Source of the DNA: Teichococcus wenyumeiae
GTDB lineage: Bacteria; Pseudomonadota; Alphaproteobacteria; Acetobacterales; Acetobacteraceae
Direction of reading: 5' to 3'
Length of the DNA: 64,000 nucleotides
NCBI RefSeq assembly: GCF_003696345.1
Contig: NZ_RFLX01000004.1
Span: 222,409-286,408, forward strand
This document shows positions 18,906-27,063 of this stretch, in pieces (within the stretch, counting starts at the first letter, position 1; each line of letters opens with the position of its first letter). Both the position numbers and the translations under genes were made by a program. The notes under the pieces were generated by a model. That model was not told the origin of the DNA, did not search any database, and worked only from the letters and a program-made list of their open reading frames with translations.

Positions 18906-19196
18906 TCAGGATGCCGCCTGCCGGCGTGGCTCCACCTTCGGGCCGGGCAGTTCCACCTCGATGGCCAGGGTGGACATGTCGCCCCCCCGGTCGAGCGAGA
19001 CGTTCACCGCCTTGGCGTCGATCGCCACATACTTGGAGATCACCTCCAGCAGGTCCTTCTGCAGCTTAGGCAGGAAATCCTCGCCCGTGCGGCTGATGCG
19101 CTCATGCGCCAGGACGATCTGCAGCCGCTCCTTGGCCGCGCCGGCCGTCGGCGGGGGCTTGCGATTGCCTCGGAAGACGTCGAGCCAGCTCATCAT
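18906..19196 (-). CDS. minE: cell division topological specificity factor MinE
   Basis: MinE drives MinD off the membrane and so sets the pole-to-pole oscillation that keeps MinC away from midcell. The 96-residue protein has the membrane-targeting start MSWLDVFRG, the MinD-contact helix AKERLQIVLAHERI (about residues 20-35), and the topological-specificity beta/alpha domain (DLLEVISKYVAID, VNVSL, LAIEVELP). The stop side is followed by inverted repeats. Its start overlaps the minD stop by 4 bp. Two ATG codons are adjacent at the start. Confidence 0.94.
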   Translation of the reverse strand: MMSWLDVFRGNRKPPPTAGAAKERLQIVLAHERISRTGEDFLPKLQKDLLEVISKYVAIDAKAVNVSLDRGGDMSTLAIEVELPGPKVEPRRQAAS

Positions 19197-20011
19197 GCCG
19201 CCCTTCCACCAAAGAGCCGGGACAGGAAGCCCTTCTTCTCGGGGTCGATGAAGCGGTGCGGCCGGTCCTGCCCCAGGAAGCGTGCCACCGCGTCGGAATA
19301 GGCCATGCCGGCGTTGGAATTCTCGTCCAGGATGACGGGATTGCCGGTGTTGGAAGCCTTCAGCACGCTCTCGCTTTCCGGGACCACGCCCAGCAGCGGA
19401 ATGGCCAGGATCTCCCGGATGTCCTCCAGCTTCAGCATCTCGCCGCGCTCGACGCGGGCGGGATCGTAGCGGGTGACGAGCAGGTGCTCCTTCACCGGGT
19501 CCCGCTTCTCCTCGGCGCGCTTGGACTTGCTCTGCAGCACGCCCAGGATGCGGTCGGAGTCGCGGACGGAGGAGACTTCAGGGTTGGTCACGACCACCGC
19601 CTGGTCGGCGAAATAGAGCGCCAGCAGCGCGCCCTTCTCGATGCCGGCGGGGCTGTCGCAAAGGATGTAGTCGAAATCCTTGCTCAGCTCGTCGATGACG
19701 GTCTGCACGCCTTCCTTGGTCAGCGCGTCCTTGTCCCGCGTCTGGCTGGCGGGGAGGATGGACAGCGTGTCCACGCGCTTGTCACGGATCAGCGCCTGGT
19801 TCAGCCGCGCCTCGCCGTTGATCACGTTCACGATGTCGAACACCACGCGGCGTTCCACACCCATGATCAGGTCCAGGTTGCGCAGGCCGACGTCGAAGTC
19901 GATCACGACAGTCTTCTTGCCGCTCTGGGCGAGGCCGGTGGCGAAGGCGGCCGAGGTCGTGGTCTTGCCAACGCCCCCCTTGCCGGATGTCACCACGATC
20001 ACTTGCGCCAT
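19193..20011 (-). CDS. minD: septum site-determining ATPase MinD
   Basis: This is a membrane-associated ATPase of the ParA/MinD family that recruits MinC and MinE. The 272-residue protein has the deviant Walker A SGKGGVGKTT (residues 9-18, K11 signature lysine and K16), DFDVGLRNLD in switch I, CDSPAGIE in switch II, and a C-terminal amphipathic membrane-targeting helix, KKGFLSRLFGG. It lies between minC (35 bp upstream) and minE (4-bp overlap), the standard minCDE order. Confidence 0.97.
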   Translation of the reverse strand: MAQVIVVTSGKGGVGKTTTSAAFATGLAQSGKKTVVIDFDVGLRNLDLIMGVERRVVFDIVNVINGEARLNQALIRDKRVDTLSILPASQTRDKDALTKEGVQTVIDELSKDFDYILCDSPAGIEKGALLALYFADQAVVVTNPEVSSVRDSDRILGVLQSKSKRAEEKRDPVKEHLLVTRYDPARVERGEMLKLEDIREILAIPLLGVVPESESVLKASNTGNPVILDENSNAGMAYSDAVARFLGQDRPHRFIDPEKKGFLSRLFGGRAA

Positions 20012-20046
20012 AGGGTCAGTCTCCTCTCCGCCGGGCCGCGGCCCAG

Positions 20047-20820
20047 TCAGCCCAGCTTGTCGAAACGCATGCTCTCACCGATCAGCCTGACCTGAACAGG
20101 CTTGCCGATCGGTGCTTCAGTCAGGCCCTCACGCACGGCGTAGTAGCCCGCGATGGAGACCAGTTCGGGGTCGAAATTCAGCGCGAAGACGCGTGCATCG
20201 GTGTTGTCCGCTCCCCCAGCAATAGCCCGCCCCCGCAAGGCACCATAGACATGCAGATTGCCATCAGCGATCACCTCGGCGCCAGCATTCACCGTGCCGG
20301 TGACGATCAGATCTGCATTTTGGGCCCAGACGCGCTGGCCGGCGCGGACGGAGGTATCGACCACCATGGTCGGCCGCGCCATGCCCTCGGGCAGCGGGGG
20401 CGGCGGTGGGGGCTCGGCGCTGGCGGCGGGGGCCTGGGGCGGCGGCTGCGGCGCGGGCTGCTGCACCGGCACATCCTCCTCCCGCCCGCCGGCGGCGCGC
20501 AGCGGCGGCAGGCCGGCGGATTGCGCCAGCGACCTCATTTCCGGCGTGCCGCCGGTGGTGCCGATCGGCATGATCTCGATGTTGCGCAGCTCGGCCACCA
20601 GGCGGGCGAAGTCCACCTCATGGGGCGCCGCCGCGATGTCATCGAGGCCGATGACGATGGGCGCGAAGCGCAGGAAGCCCGGCGCGCGGCGGAACTGGTC
20701 CCCCAGCGCGGGGACGATCACCTCGGGCCGCGCATCCAGCAGCCGCAGCACCAGCAGGTTGAAATTGGCGCCCCGCAGCCGGAACGGCTCGAAGCGGGGC
20801 TGGGCGGCGGGGGCTGACAT
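20047..20820 (-). CDS. minC: septum site-determining protein MinC
   Basis: MinC inhibits FtsZ assembly away from midcell. The ~257-residue protein has the N-terminal FtsZ-inhibitory domain (FRLRGANFNLLVLRL to about residue 105), a Pro/Ala/Gln-rich linker of about 55 residues, and the C-terminal beta-helical MinD-binding domain. That domain shows VRAGQRVWAQNADLIV, GAEVIADGNLHVYGALRGRA and GGADNTDARVFA. I chose ATG 20820 (MSAPAAQPRF); an in-frame ATG at 20856 adds 12 residues with no better ribosome-binding site. Confidence 0.93.
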   Translation of the reverse strand: MSAPAAQPRFEPFRLRGANFNLLVLRLLDARPEVIVPALGDQFRRAPGFLRFAPIVIGLDDIAAAPHEVDFARLVAELRNIEIMPIGTTGGTPEMRSLAQSAGLPPLRAAGGREEDVPVQQPAPQPPPQAPAASAEPPPPPPLPEGMARPTMVVDTSVRAGQRVWAQNADLIVTGTVNAGAEVIADGNLHVYGALRGRAIAGGADNTDARVFALNFDPELVSIAGYYAVREGLTEAPIGKPVQVRLIGESMRFDKLG

Positions 20821-21024
20821 CGGCTGCGGTGCGAGTCCTGTTTTTCGAGGGCGCATGGCCGGCGCCAGACATGGTCGCCACCATCCCCATACCTATACAG
20901 GCCAGACGCGCCGCGGCGAAGCCCGGGTGGGATAAACCCTGCGGATTCCGTGGTTTTTCCGCCGCAATGTGGCCGAATCGGGCGCCCGCCCCTACCCTGC
21001 CGCCGCACTGAGCAGGAGCGAGCG

Positions 21025-21471
21025 ATGCCGAAGCAGATCCCCCGCCGCGCGGAATACCGTCACTTCATCCAGGTGCCGACGCGCTGGGCGGACCAGGACG
21101 CGCTGCAGCACATCAACAACGCCGTCTACTACACCTACTTCGACACGGCGGTGGCCAGCTTCCTGCACGGCACCGGCATCCTGGACAATCACGCCTCCGC
21201 CGTCACCGCCGTGGTGGTGGAGACCACCTGCCGCCACCATGCCCCCGCCTTCTTCCCGGATGTGCTGGATGTCGGGTTGCGGGTGGCCCATGTGGGCAAT
21301 TCCTCCATCCGCTACGAGATCGGCATCTTCCGCGCTGGCCAGGAGACCGCCTGCGCCGAGGGCCACTTCATCCATGTGCACGTGGACCGGCAGGACATGA
21401 GCCAGACACGCCCGGTGCCGGAGGCCCTGCGCGCCGCCGTGGCACCGCTGATAGTCACGCCTGCCGGCTGA
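21025..21471 (+). CDS. acyl-CoA thioesterase, 4-hydroxybenzoyl-CoA thioesterase-like hotdog fold
   Basis: This 148-residue single-hotdog protein probably hydrolyses acyl-CoA or acyl-ACP thioesters in the cytoplasm. RWADQDALQHINNAVYYTYF (about residues 17-36) carries the family's catalytic Asp and the HxN segment, followed by the central helix and the strands VVVETTCRHHAPAFFPDVLDV, SSIRYEIGIF and AEGHFIHVHVD. The start has AGGAG 6 bases upstream. It is divergent from minC with about 200 bp between. Substrate preference is not readable. Confidence 0.88.
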   Translation: MPKQIPRRAEYRHFIQVPTRWADQDALQHINNAVYYTYFDTAVASFLHGTGILDNHASAVTAVVVETTCRHHAPAFFPDVLDVGLRVAHVGNSSIRYEIGIFRAGQETACAEGHFIHVHVDRQDMSQTRPVPEALRAAVAPLIVTPAG

Positions 21472-21614
21472 TTTTCGCCAGCGGGAGGCGCAGCCTGCCC
21501 AAGCCGGCGGCGCCCGCCGCCCAGGCTCTGGGCAGCAGAGGATGGCGGGCGGAGCTCGGCAGGCCCGGCACGGCAGTTGCAAGACCGGCAAGGCCGCAAC
21601 CGCCAGGATATGCC

Positions 21615-22412
21615 GTGACAATCCTCCCGACATCCGGCCAGCCGCTCGGCAGCCGTGTCTCCGCCACCCGGCTGCCCACGCCAGCCTTGTGGTTCAGGCT
21701 GCTGGCCCAGGATTCGGCGGCACTGCGCCAGGCACGGCCGGGGCAGCTCGACCTGCCCTATGCGTCGGCGGAATGGTGCCGCTGGGACCTCTTTCCCGCC
21801 GCCGACCCCAACCGCCCCTGCCTGATCCTGCTGCATGGCGCCGAGTCACCCGATCGGGAATGGCGCGGCGGCAGCCCACGCGAATGCTCCGCCCTGGCGG
21901 AAGGCCTGCGCGCCCATGGCTGGGCCGCCGCGCTGCCAGGGCGCGGCCTGGCCCCGGCGGTCACGCCCAGCCGCATCGTGCACGAGACGCACAAGGCCCT
22001 GGGATGGCTGGCGGCACAAGGCCCACGGCATGGCATCGCGGGGCCGCTGGTGGTGGCTGGGTGGGGGGCCGGCGCGCATCTGGCGGCACTGGCGCTGGAC
22101 CACCCGCATGTCGTTGCCGGCATGGGCATCTGCGGCGCCTACGAGCTGGATGCCGATGGCGCGGATGCGACCGAACTGGAAGTCGCGGTGCTCTCGCCCC
22201 TGCACCTGCCGGTGGTACGGAAGCCATTCGTCCTGGCGCATGAGGGGGCGGAAGCCGCGGCGGCCTCGGCCGCCTTTCATGCCGCACGGCAGGCCGGCGG
22301 CGGCTCGGGCAGGCTGATCGCCCTGCCCGGCCAGGGCACCACTCGGCTGCTGGATGAGCTGCGCGCGCCGGATGGCGCGCTGTGCCGTGCGGTGCTGGAG
22401 TTGGCGGGTTAG
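21615..22412 (+). CDS. alpha/beta-hydrolase-fold protein lacking the nucleophilic serine
   Basis: The 265-residue protein resembles carboxylesterase/kynurenine-formamidase-type hydrolases: an oxyanion segment [10 protein letters not shown] (about residues 70-79) and the nucleophile-elbow region [19 protein letters not shown] (about 142-160). The elbow, usually G-x-S-x-G, reads G-W-G-A-G here, so the serine is replaced by glycine; the codons (ggg tgg ggg gcc ggc) leave no doubt. It may be a non-catalytic binding protein or use another chemistry. The start is GTG with AGGAT 6 bases upstream. Its stop overlaps the convergent gloA stop. Confidence 0.7.
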   Translation: MTILPTSGQPLGSRVSATRLPTPALWFRLLAQDSAALRQARPGQLDLPYASAEWCRWDLFPAADPNRPCLILLHGAESPDREWRGGSPRECSALAEGLRAHGWAAALPGRGLAPAVTPSRIVHETHKALGWLAAQGPRHGIAGPLVVAGWGAGAHLAALALDHPHVVAGMGICGAYELDADGADATELEVAVLSPLHLPVVRKPFVLAHEGAEAAAASAAFHAARQAGGGSGRLIALPGQGTTRLLDELRAPDGALCRAVLELAG

Positions 22413-22804
22413 GCCGGCTTCCGCTCGATCAGCTCGATCTTGTAGCCGTCCGGGTCCTCGATGAAGGCGATGACGGTGGTGCCGAACTTCACCGGGCCGG
22501 GCTCGCGCGAGATCTTCACGCCCTCGGCGCGCAGCTTGTCGCAGGTGGCGTAGATATCGGGCACGCCGATCGCCAGGTGGCCGAAGGCATTGCCCAGCTC
22601 GTACTTCTCGACGCCATAGTTGTAGGTCAGCTCGATCACCCCCGCGCCCGTGCTCTCCGGCGCGAAGCCGACGAAAGCGAGGGTGTACTTGCCGTCCGGC
22701 ACGTCGTTGCGGCGCAGTTCCTTCATGCCCAGGAGGCGGGTGTAGAAGTCCACGCTGCGGTCCAGGTCGCCGACGCGGATCATGGTGTGCAGGAAGCTGC
22801 TCAT
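22409..22804 (-). CDS. gloA: lactoylglutathione lyase (glyoxalase I)
   Basis: It isomerises the methylglyoxal-glutathione hemithioacetal to S-lactoylglutathione in the cytoplasm. The 131-residue VOC-fold protein has the expected metal ligands: H6 in SFLHTMIRV, Glu in [10 protein letters not shown], His in AFGHLAIGV, and Glu in [27 protein letters not shown] is the family N-terminal block. The start at 22804 overlaps the lpxI stop as ATGA, so it is coupled to the end of the lipid A operon, where lpxB sits in many relatives. Confidence 0.94.
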   Translation of the reverse strand: MSSFLHTMIRVGDLDRSVDFYTRLLGMKELRRNDVPDGKYTLAFVGFAPESTGAGVIELTYNYGVEKYELGNAFGHLAIGVPDIYATCDKLRAEGVKISREPGPVKFGTTVIAFIEDPDGYKIELIERKPA

Positions 22805-23715
22805 GCCGGGTTCTCCGTTTGCTCGATAGGCGCCCATTCAGGCGCGAAAGGGTCCAGGGCCAGCACGAACATGCCGGCAGCCTCGGCGGCGGCCAGCGTC
22901 GCGGGGCGGTCGATGACAATGGTGCCGTCCGCCTGGATGGCAATGCCCCGCAGGCCGGCCGCGGCGGCGGCGGCCACGGTATCCGGCCCGATGGTCGGCA
23001 GGTCCACCCGCCGGTCCTGCCCAGGCTTCATCACTTTCACGAAAACGCCGCCGGGGCCTTCGCGCTGCAATGTACCGGCGCGGGCCAGCATGGCGTCAGT
23101 GCCCTCGATGGCCTCCACCGCCAGCACCAGCCCCTGCTGCACCACGCAGCCTTGCCCCACATCGGCGGCGCCGATGATGCGCACCACATGCAGGCCACGG
23201 CGGATATCCAGCACCGCCTGCTCATCCGGCTGCACCGAGGTCAGCACGCCGGGCTGGTCCACGAGGATCTCGGTCATGATCTGGCGGGCTTCCAGCGGGT
23301 TGAAGCCTTCCTCCCGCAGCACCTGCACCACGGCCGTCAGCAGCGAGTCATCGCCGCCGAAGGCCTTCATGCCGACGCGCGGCAGCAGGCGGGCGGCGCC
23401 GGCATCCGGGCGCAGGGACAGGAAGCTGGGCCGGCGCACGGCACCGGCCAGGATCAGGTCCCGCACCCCGGCGGCACGCAGCCAATCCAGCATGCGCCCG
23501 GCGGCGCCCATGCGGCAGACAATATGAGGATAGGCAGCATAATCGGCCGGATTGGCGAAGCCCTCCAGCACGACAACATGCACAGGCCGGCCCGCCGCCT
23601 GGGCGGAGGCCGCCGCGCGCTGCGGCAGCAGGCCGCCGCCGGCGATGATGCCCAACGGCCCGCCCAGCGGCGCCCGGAAGCCCAGCTTGGCCACGGTGGC
23701 GGCGGAAAGCGCCAT
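22801..23715 (-). CDS. lpxI: UDP-2,3-diacylglucosamine pyrophosphatase LpxI
   Basis: LpxI hydrolyses UDP-2,3-diacylglucosamine to lipid X, the alphaproteobacterial replacement for LpxH. The 304-residue protein has [15 protein letters not shown] near the N-terminus, a GAVRRPSF block, FGGDDSLL, and the C-terminal LpxI/DUF1009 domain with [15 protein letters not shown] and [19 protein letters not shown] segments followed by [14 protein letters not shown]. It starts 5 bp after the lpxA stop and is coupled to gloA downstream. Confidence 0.94.
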   Translation of the reverse strand: MALSAATVAKLGFRAPLGGPLGIIAGGGLLPQRAAASAQAAGRPVHVVVLEGFANPADYAAYPHIVCRMGAAGRMLDWLRAAGVRDLILAGAVRRPSFLSLRPDAGAARLLPRVGMKAFGGDDSLLTAVVQVLREEGFNPLEARQIMTEILVDQPGVLTSVQPDEQAVLDIRRGLHVVRIIGAADVGQGCVVQQGLVLAVEAIEGTDAMLARAGTLQREGPGGVFVKVMKPGQDRRVDLPTIGPDTVAAAAAAGLRGIAIQADGTIVIDRPATLAAAEAAGMFVLALDPFAPEWAPIEQTENPA

Positions 23716-23720
23716 CCCGC

Positions 23721-24584
23721 TCAGCCCTCCGCCGAGTCCTCGTCGTCCACGATCTCGCGCCCGGCCTTGCAGAGCCCGCGGCGGCTGTCGGCGCGGACGA
23801 AATCCAGGATCTCCCGCACCACCGGGTCGGCGCCATGCTGCGCCTCCACGGCGGCCAAGCGGTCCTCGAAGACGCCGGGAGAGCGGAACAGCGTGCGATA
23901 GATGCCGCGCAGCACATGGATCTGCGCGCGCGGGAAGCCCCGGCGCCTCAGCCCGATCAGGTTGAGCCCGGTCAGACGCGCCCGGTTGCCCATGACGGCA
24001 CCGAAGGGGATCACATCCGCCTCCACGCCGCTCATGCCGCCGATCACGGCCTGCCGGCCGATGCGCACGAACTGGTGCAACGCTGCGCCGCCGCCCACGA
24101 AGACGGTGTCCGCGATCCGCACATGGCCGCCGAGCATGACGTTGTTGGCCAGGATGACGTGGTGGTCCAGTTCGCAGTCATGGCCGATATGGGCGACGCA
24201 CATGATCAGGCAGTCCGCGCCCACCCTGGTGACGCCATGGCCGCCGACGCTGCCACGGTGGATCGTGGCATGCTCGCGGATCACGGTGCGGGCGCCGACC
24301 TCGACGCGGGTCGGCTCGTCCTTGTACTTCAGGTCCTGCGGCGGCAGTCCGACGCTGGCGAAGGACATCACCTGCACGCCGGCGCCCAGATGCACCCGGC
24401 CATCGATCACGGCATGGGACTGCAGGAAGACGCCTTCCTCCAGCACCGCCTCGGCGCTGACGATGCACCAGGGACCGATACGGCAATTGGGGCCGATGCG
24501 GGCGCCCTCGGCCACCACGGCGGTGGGGTGGATCACGGCGCTGGGGTCGATGCCCTGCGCCAAGCTGGTCACCTGGTCTGGCAC
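23721..24584 (-). CDS. lpxA: acyl-[ACP]-UDP-N-acetylglucosamine O-acyltransferase
   Basis: It catalyses the first lipid A step, transferring a 3-hydroxyacyl chain to UDP-GlcNAc. The 287-residue protein is a left-handed beta-helix of hexapeptide repeats (HPTAVVAEGARIGPNCRIG onward) followed by a C-terminal helical bundle. AHIGHDC places the expected catalytic His pair at H132 and H135, and ASVGLPPQDLKYK is the family acyl-site loop. The tail after about residue 265 is unusually acidic (EIVDDEDSAEG). fabZ lies 4 bp upstream. Confidence 0.96.
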   Translation of the reverse strand: MPDQVTSLAQGIDPSAVIHPTAVVAEGARIGPNCRIGPWCIVSAEAVLEEGVFLQSHAVIDGRVHLGAGVQVMSFASVGLPPQDLKYKDEPTRVEVGARTVIREHATIHRGSVGGHGVTRVGADCLIMCVAHIGHDCELDHHVILANNVMLGGHVRIADTVFVGGGAALHQFVRIGRQAVIGGMSGVEADVIPFGAVMGNRARLTGLNLIGLRRRGFPRAQIHVLRGIYRTLFRSPGVFEDRLAAVEAQHGADPVVREILDFVRADSRRGLCKAGREIVDDEDSAEG

Positions 24585-24588
24585 CGGC

Positions 24589-25077
24589 TCAGGCGCCCAC
24601 GATCATGGCGGTGATGACCGCCTCGGCCACCACGGCTCCATCGACGCGCGCGACGCAGCCGAACTTCCAGACATTGCCGCGCTGCCGCTCCTTGTTCACA
24701 TGGATGCGCAGCTGATCGCCAGGGCCCACGGGCTTGCGGAACTTCGCGTTCTCGATGCTCATGAAATACACCAGCCGGCCGCGCGCGGAGGCGCCCAGCG
24801 TCTCGACCACCAGCACGCCGGAGGTCTGCGCCATGGCTTCCACGATCAGCACGCCCGGCATCACCGGATGCGCCGGAAAGTGGCCCTGGAAGAAATTCTC
24901 GTTGATGGTGACGTTCTTGATGCCGATGGCGCTCTCGCCCAGCACCACATCCACCATCCGGTCCACCAGCAGGAACGGGTAGCGGTGTGGGATCGCCTGC
25001 ATGATGCGGGCGATATCGACCGCCTCGATCCGATCTCCACCCGCTCCTTCCGGAGTTGCCTGTTCTTGCTGGTCCAT
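24589..25077 (-). CDS. fabZ: 3-hydroxyacyl-[ACP] dehydratase FabZ
   Basis: It dehydrates 3-hydroxyacyl-ACP in fatty acid elongation and competes with LpxA/LpxD for 3-hydroxyacyl-ACP. The 162-residue hotdog protein has [13 protein letters not shown] (residues 29-41), catalytic H66 in [12 protein letters not shown] and E80 in VLIVEAMAQ. An extra hydrophilic N-terminus of about 18 residues precedes the conserved core. It is packed between lpxD (5 bp) and lpxA (4 bp). Confidence 0.96.
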   Translation of the reverse strand: MDQQEQATPEGAGGDRIEAVDIARIMQAIPHRYPFLLVDRMVDVVLGESAIGIKNVTINENFFQGHFPAHPVMPGVLIVEAMAQTSGVLVVETLGASARGRLVYFMSIENAKFRKPVGPGDQLRIHVNKERQRGNVWKFGCVARVDGAVVAEAVITAMIVGA

Positions 25078-25082
25078 GGTTG

Positions 25083-26150
25083 TCAGTCCGTCTTGTCTGG
25101 CCGGGTGCGGCCGGATTGCGCCGTCGCGGGCTTCCCGCCGCGGGCGCCGATGTTGCGCTGCTGGATGGAGGCACGGAGCCAGTCGCGCAAGGGCATTGCG
25201 GGCGTGCCGGCCATGTCCATACCGTCCGGGATGTCCGAGAGCACCCCCGCCTGAGCGCCGATCCGCGCCTTAGAGCCGATCTTGAGATGGCCCGCGAAGC
25301 CCGCCTGCCCGGCTGCCGTCACGTAATCGCCCAGCACGGTGGAGCCGGAGATACCGACCTGCGACACGATCACGCAGCCCCGCCCCGTCGCCACGTTGTG
25401 GCCGATCTGCACCAGGTTGTCGAGCCGCGTGCCCGGGCCGATCACGGTGTCGTCCAGCGTGCCACGGTCGACGCAACTATTGGCGCCGATCTCCACCTCA
25501 TCGCCCAGAATGACACGGCCAAGCTGCGGGATGGTGACGAAGCGGCCCTCGGGCGTCGGCGTGAAGCCGAAGCCCTCGTTGCCCACCCGCGCACCACCAT
25601 GCAGCGTGACGCGATGGCCGGCGATGCAATGGCTGACGCTGGCATGCGGATGCAGCCGGCAATCATCCCCGAAGATGCAGCCGGGGCCGATCACGACATG
25701 GGCGCCCACGGTGCAGCGGGCGCCGAGCTTCACGCCTGCGCCGATCACCGCATGGGGGCCGATCTCGCAGCCCTCGCCCAGCTCGGCATCCGGCGCCACC
25801 ACGGCGGTGGGATGGATGCCCGGCTGACGCTCCGGCCCTGGATGGAACAGGGCCGCGATGCGGGCGAAGACCAGGTGCGGCATGGGCGAGACCAGGGCCG
25901 CCACGCCCTCCGGCACGGAAGCAAGGAAGCCCTCGGCCAGCACCACGGCGCCGGCCCGGGTCTCGCGCAGCGCCGCGAGGTGGCGGCGGCCGTCGAGGAA
26001 GGAGACATCCCCCGCCCCGGCCGAGCCAAGCGGCGACACGCCCTGCAGCAGCCGCGCGCCATCCCCCACCGCGCGCGCCCCGGTGGCCTCGGCAAGCCGC
26101 GCCAGGCTGTGCGGCCCGGTGCCGGGATGGAAGCGCGGATCGACGGGCAT
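25083..26150 (-). CDS. lpxD: UDP-3-O-acylglucosamine N-acyltransferase
   Basis: It adds the N-linked 3-hydroxyacyl chain in lipid A synthesis. The 355-residue protein has the N-terminal uridine-binding domain (to about residue 105, with [12 protein letters not shown]), a hexapeptide left-handed beta-helix ([19 protein letters not shown] onward), the [10 protein letters not shown] segment with the family His, and a C-terminal helix containing [13 protein letters not shown]. It lies 8 bp after the Skp gene and 5 bp before fabZ. Confidence 0.96.
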   Translation of the reverse strand: MPVDPRFHPGTGPHSLARLAEATGARAVGDGARLLQGVSPLGSAGAGDVSFLDGRRHLAALRETRAGAVVLAEGFLASVPEGVAALVSPMPHLVFARIAALFHPGPERQPGIHPTAVVAPDAELGEGCEIGPHAVIGAGVKLGARCTVGAHVVIGPGCIFGDDCRLHPHASVSHCIAGHRVTLHGGARVGNEGFGFTPTPEGRFVTIPQLGRVILGDEVEIGANSCVDRGTLDDTVIGPGTRLDNLVQIGHNVATGRGCVIVSQVGISGSTVLGDYVTAAGQAGFAGHLKIGSKARIGAQAGVLSDIPDGMDMAGTPAMPLRDWLRASIQQRNIGARGGKPATAQSGRTRPDKTD

Positions 26151-26158
26151 GGCCCGGT

Positions 26159-26941
26159 TCAGTTCCGGCGGTTCTGCTGGCCCTGATTGCCGTTCTGGGC
26201 CGGTCGCTGGTTGTTGTTGGCGGCGGGGGCCGGGGCATCCTCGGCCGGCACGCTCACGCTCTTCAGGATCTTGTTGAGCTGCACGGCCACTTCCGGCGTC
26301 AGGTCGAAGGGCGGCTCATTGAAGATCACCAGCGGGCGCGGCAGCACCAGGTTCACCTTGCGGCTGGAAGCCACCTGACGGATCACCACCGCCAGCGCCT
26401 GCTCGATCTCCATCAGGCTGCCCTGGGCCGCCTGCTCGATGGCGCGGGAGCGGTCACGGAAGATCTTCTGGGCGTCCTGTACGCGGTCCTGCAGGTCACG
26501 CTCCTTAGTGCGCAGGTCCTCGGGCGAGAGACCGGCGCGCTGGGCGGCCAGGGCCTGCTGCTCGTCGCGCCAGCGGGCCTGCTCCTTCTGCAGGTCGTCG
26601 TTCAGCTTGGCGCGGCGCTTCTCGATCTCTTCCCGCACGCCGTTGAAGGCGGTGGACTGGCGCTGCACTTCCGGCACATCGACAATGCCGATGACGGCAG
26701 CCGGCGGCTGCTCGCCGGGCGGCAGCGGCGCCGGGTTCGGCTGCACGGCGCGCTGCGCCGGGCGCTGCTGCTGTTGGGCCGGGCGCTGGGCCGGGGCCTG
26801 CGCCGGGCGCTGCTGCTGGGCACCGCCCTGGCCCTGGCCAGGAACGAACCACTCCTGCTGTTGCTGGGCCATGGCGGCGCCGCCGAGGCTGGAAGTGGAA
26901 AGCAGAATCGCCGCCAGGGCGACCGTTGCGCGTCGCGCCAT
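26159..26941 (-). CDS. skp: OmpH/Skp family periplasmic chaperone with Gln/Pro-rich N-terminal extension
   Basis: Skp holds unfolded outer-membrane proteins in the periplasm. The 260-residue protein has a signal peptide (MARRATVALAAILLSTSSL to AMA, about residue 25), then about 65 residues dominated by Gln, Pro, Arg and Ala. The Skp core follows (IGIVDVPEVQRQSTAFNGV with a long EKRRAKLNDDLQKEQAR helix pair), and the tail is Asn/Gln-rich. The Gln/Pro stretch is absent from classical Skp. ATG 26941 is chosen over an upstream in-frame codon because it gives a proper signal peptide with GGAG 10 bases upstream. It follows bamA, as in most proteobacteria. Confidence 0.9.
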   Translation of the reverse strand: MARRATVALAAILLSTSSLGGAAMAQQQQEWFVPGQGQGGAQQQRPAQAPAQRPAQQQQRPAQRAVQPNPAPLPPGEQPPAAVIGIVDVPEVQRQSTAFNGVREEIEKRRAKLNDDLQKEQARWRDEQQALAAQRAGLSPEDLRTKERDLQDRVQDAQKIFRDRSRAIEQAAQGSLMEIEQALAVVIRQVASSRKVNLVLPRPLVIFNEPPFDLTPEVAVQLNKILKSVSVPAEDAPAPAANNNQRPAQNGNQGQQNRRN

Positions 26942-27063
26942 CGTCGGAATACTCCGTGCCGGCCAGGGTTGGGCGTGGTCTTCGCCGCGCGCCGACACCC
27001 GGGCATGGTTGGCGGGGGGCGCCTTGCCGCCCCCCGGTGGCTGATTAGGCAGCCGGAACAGGA

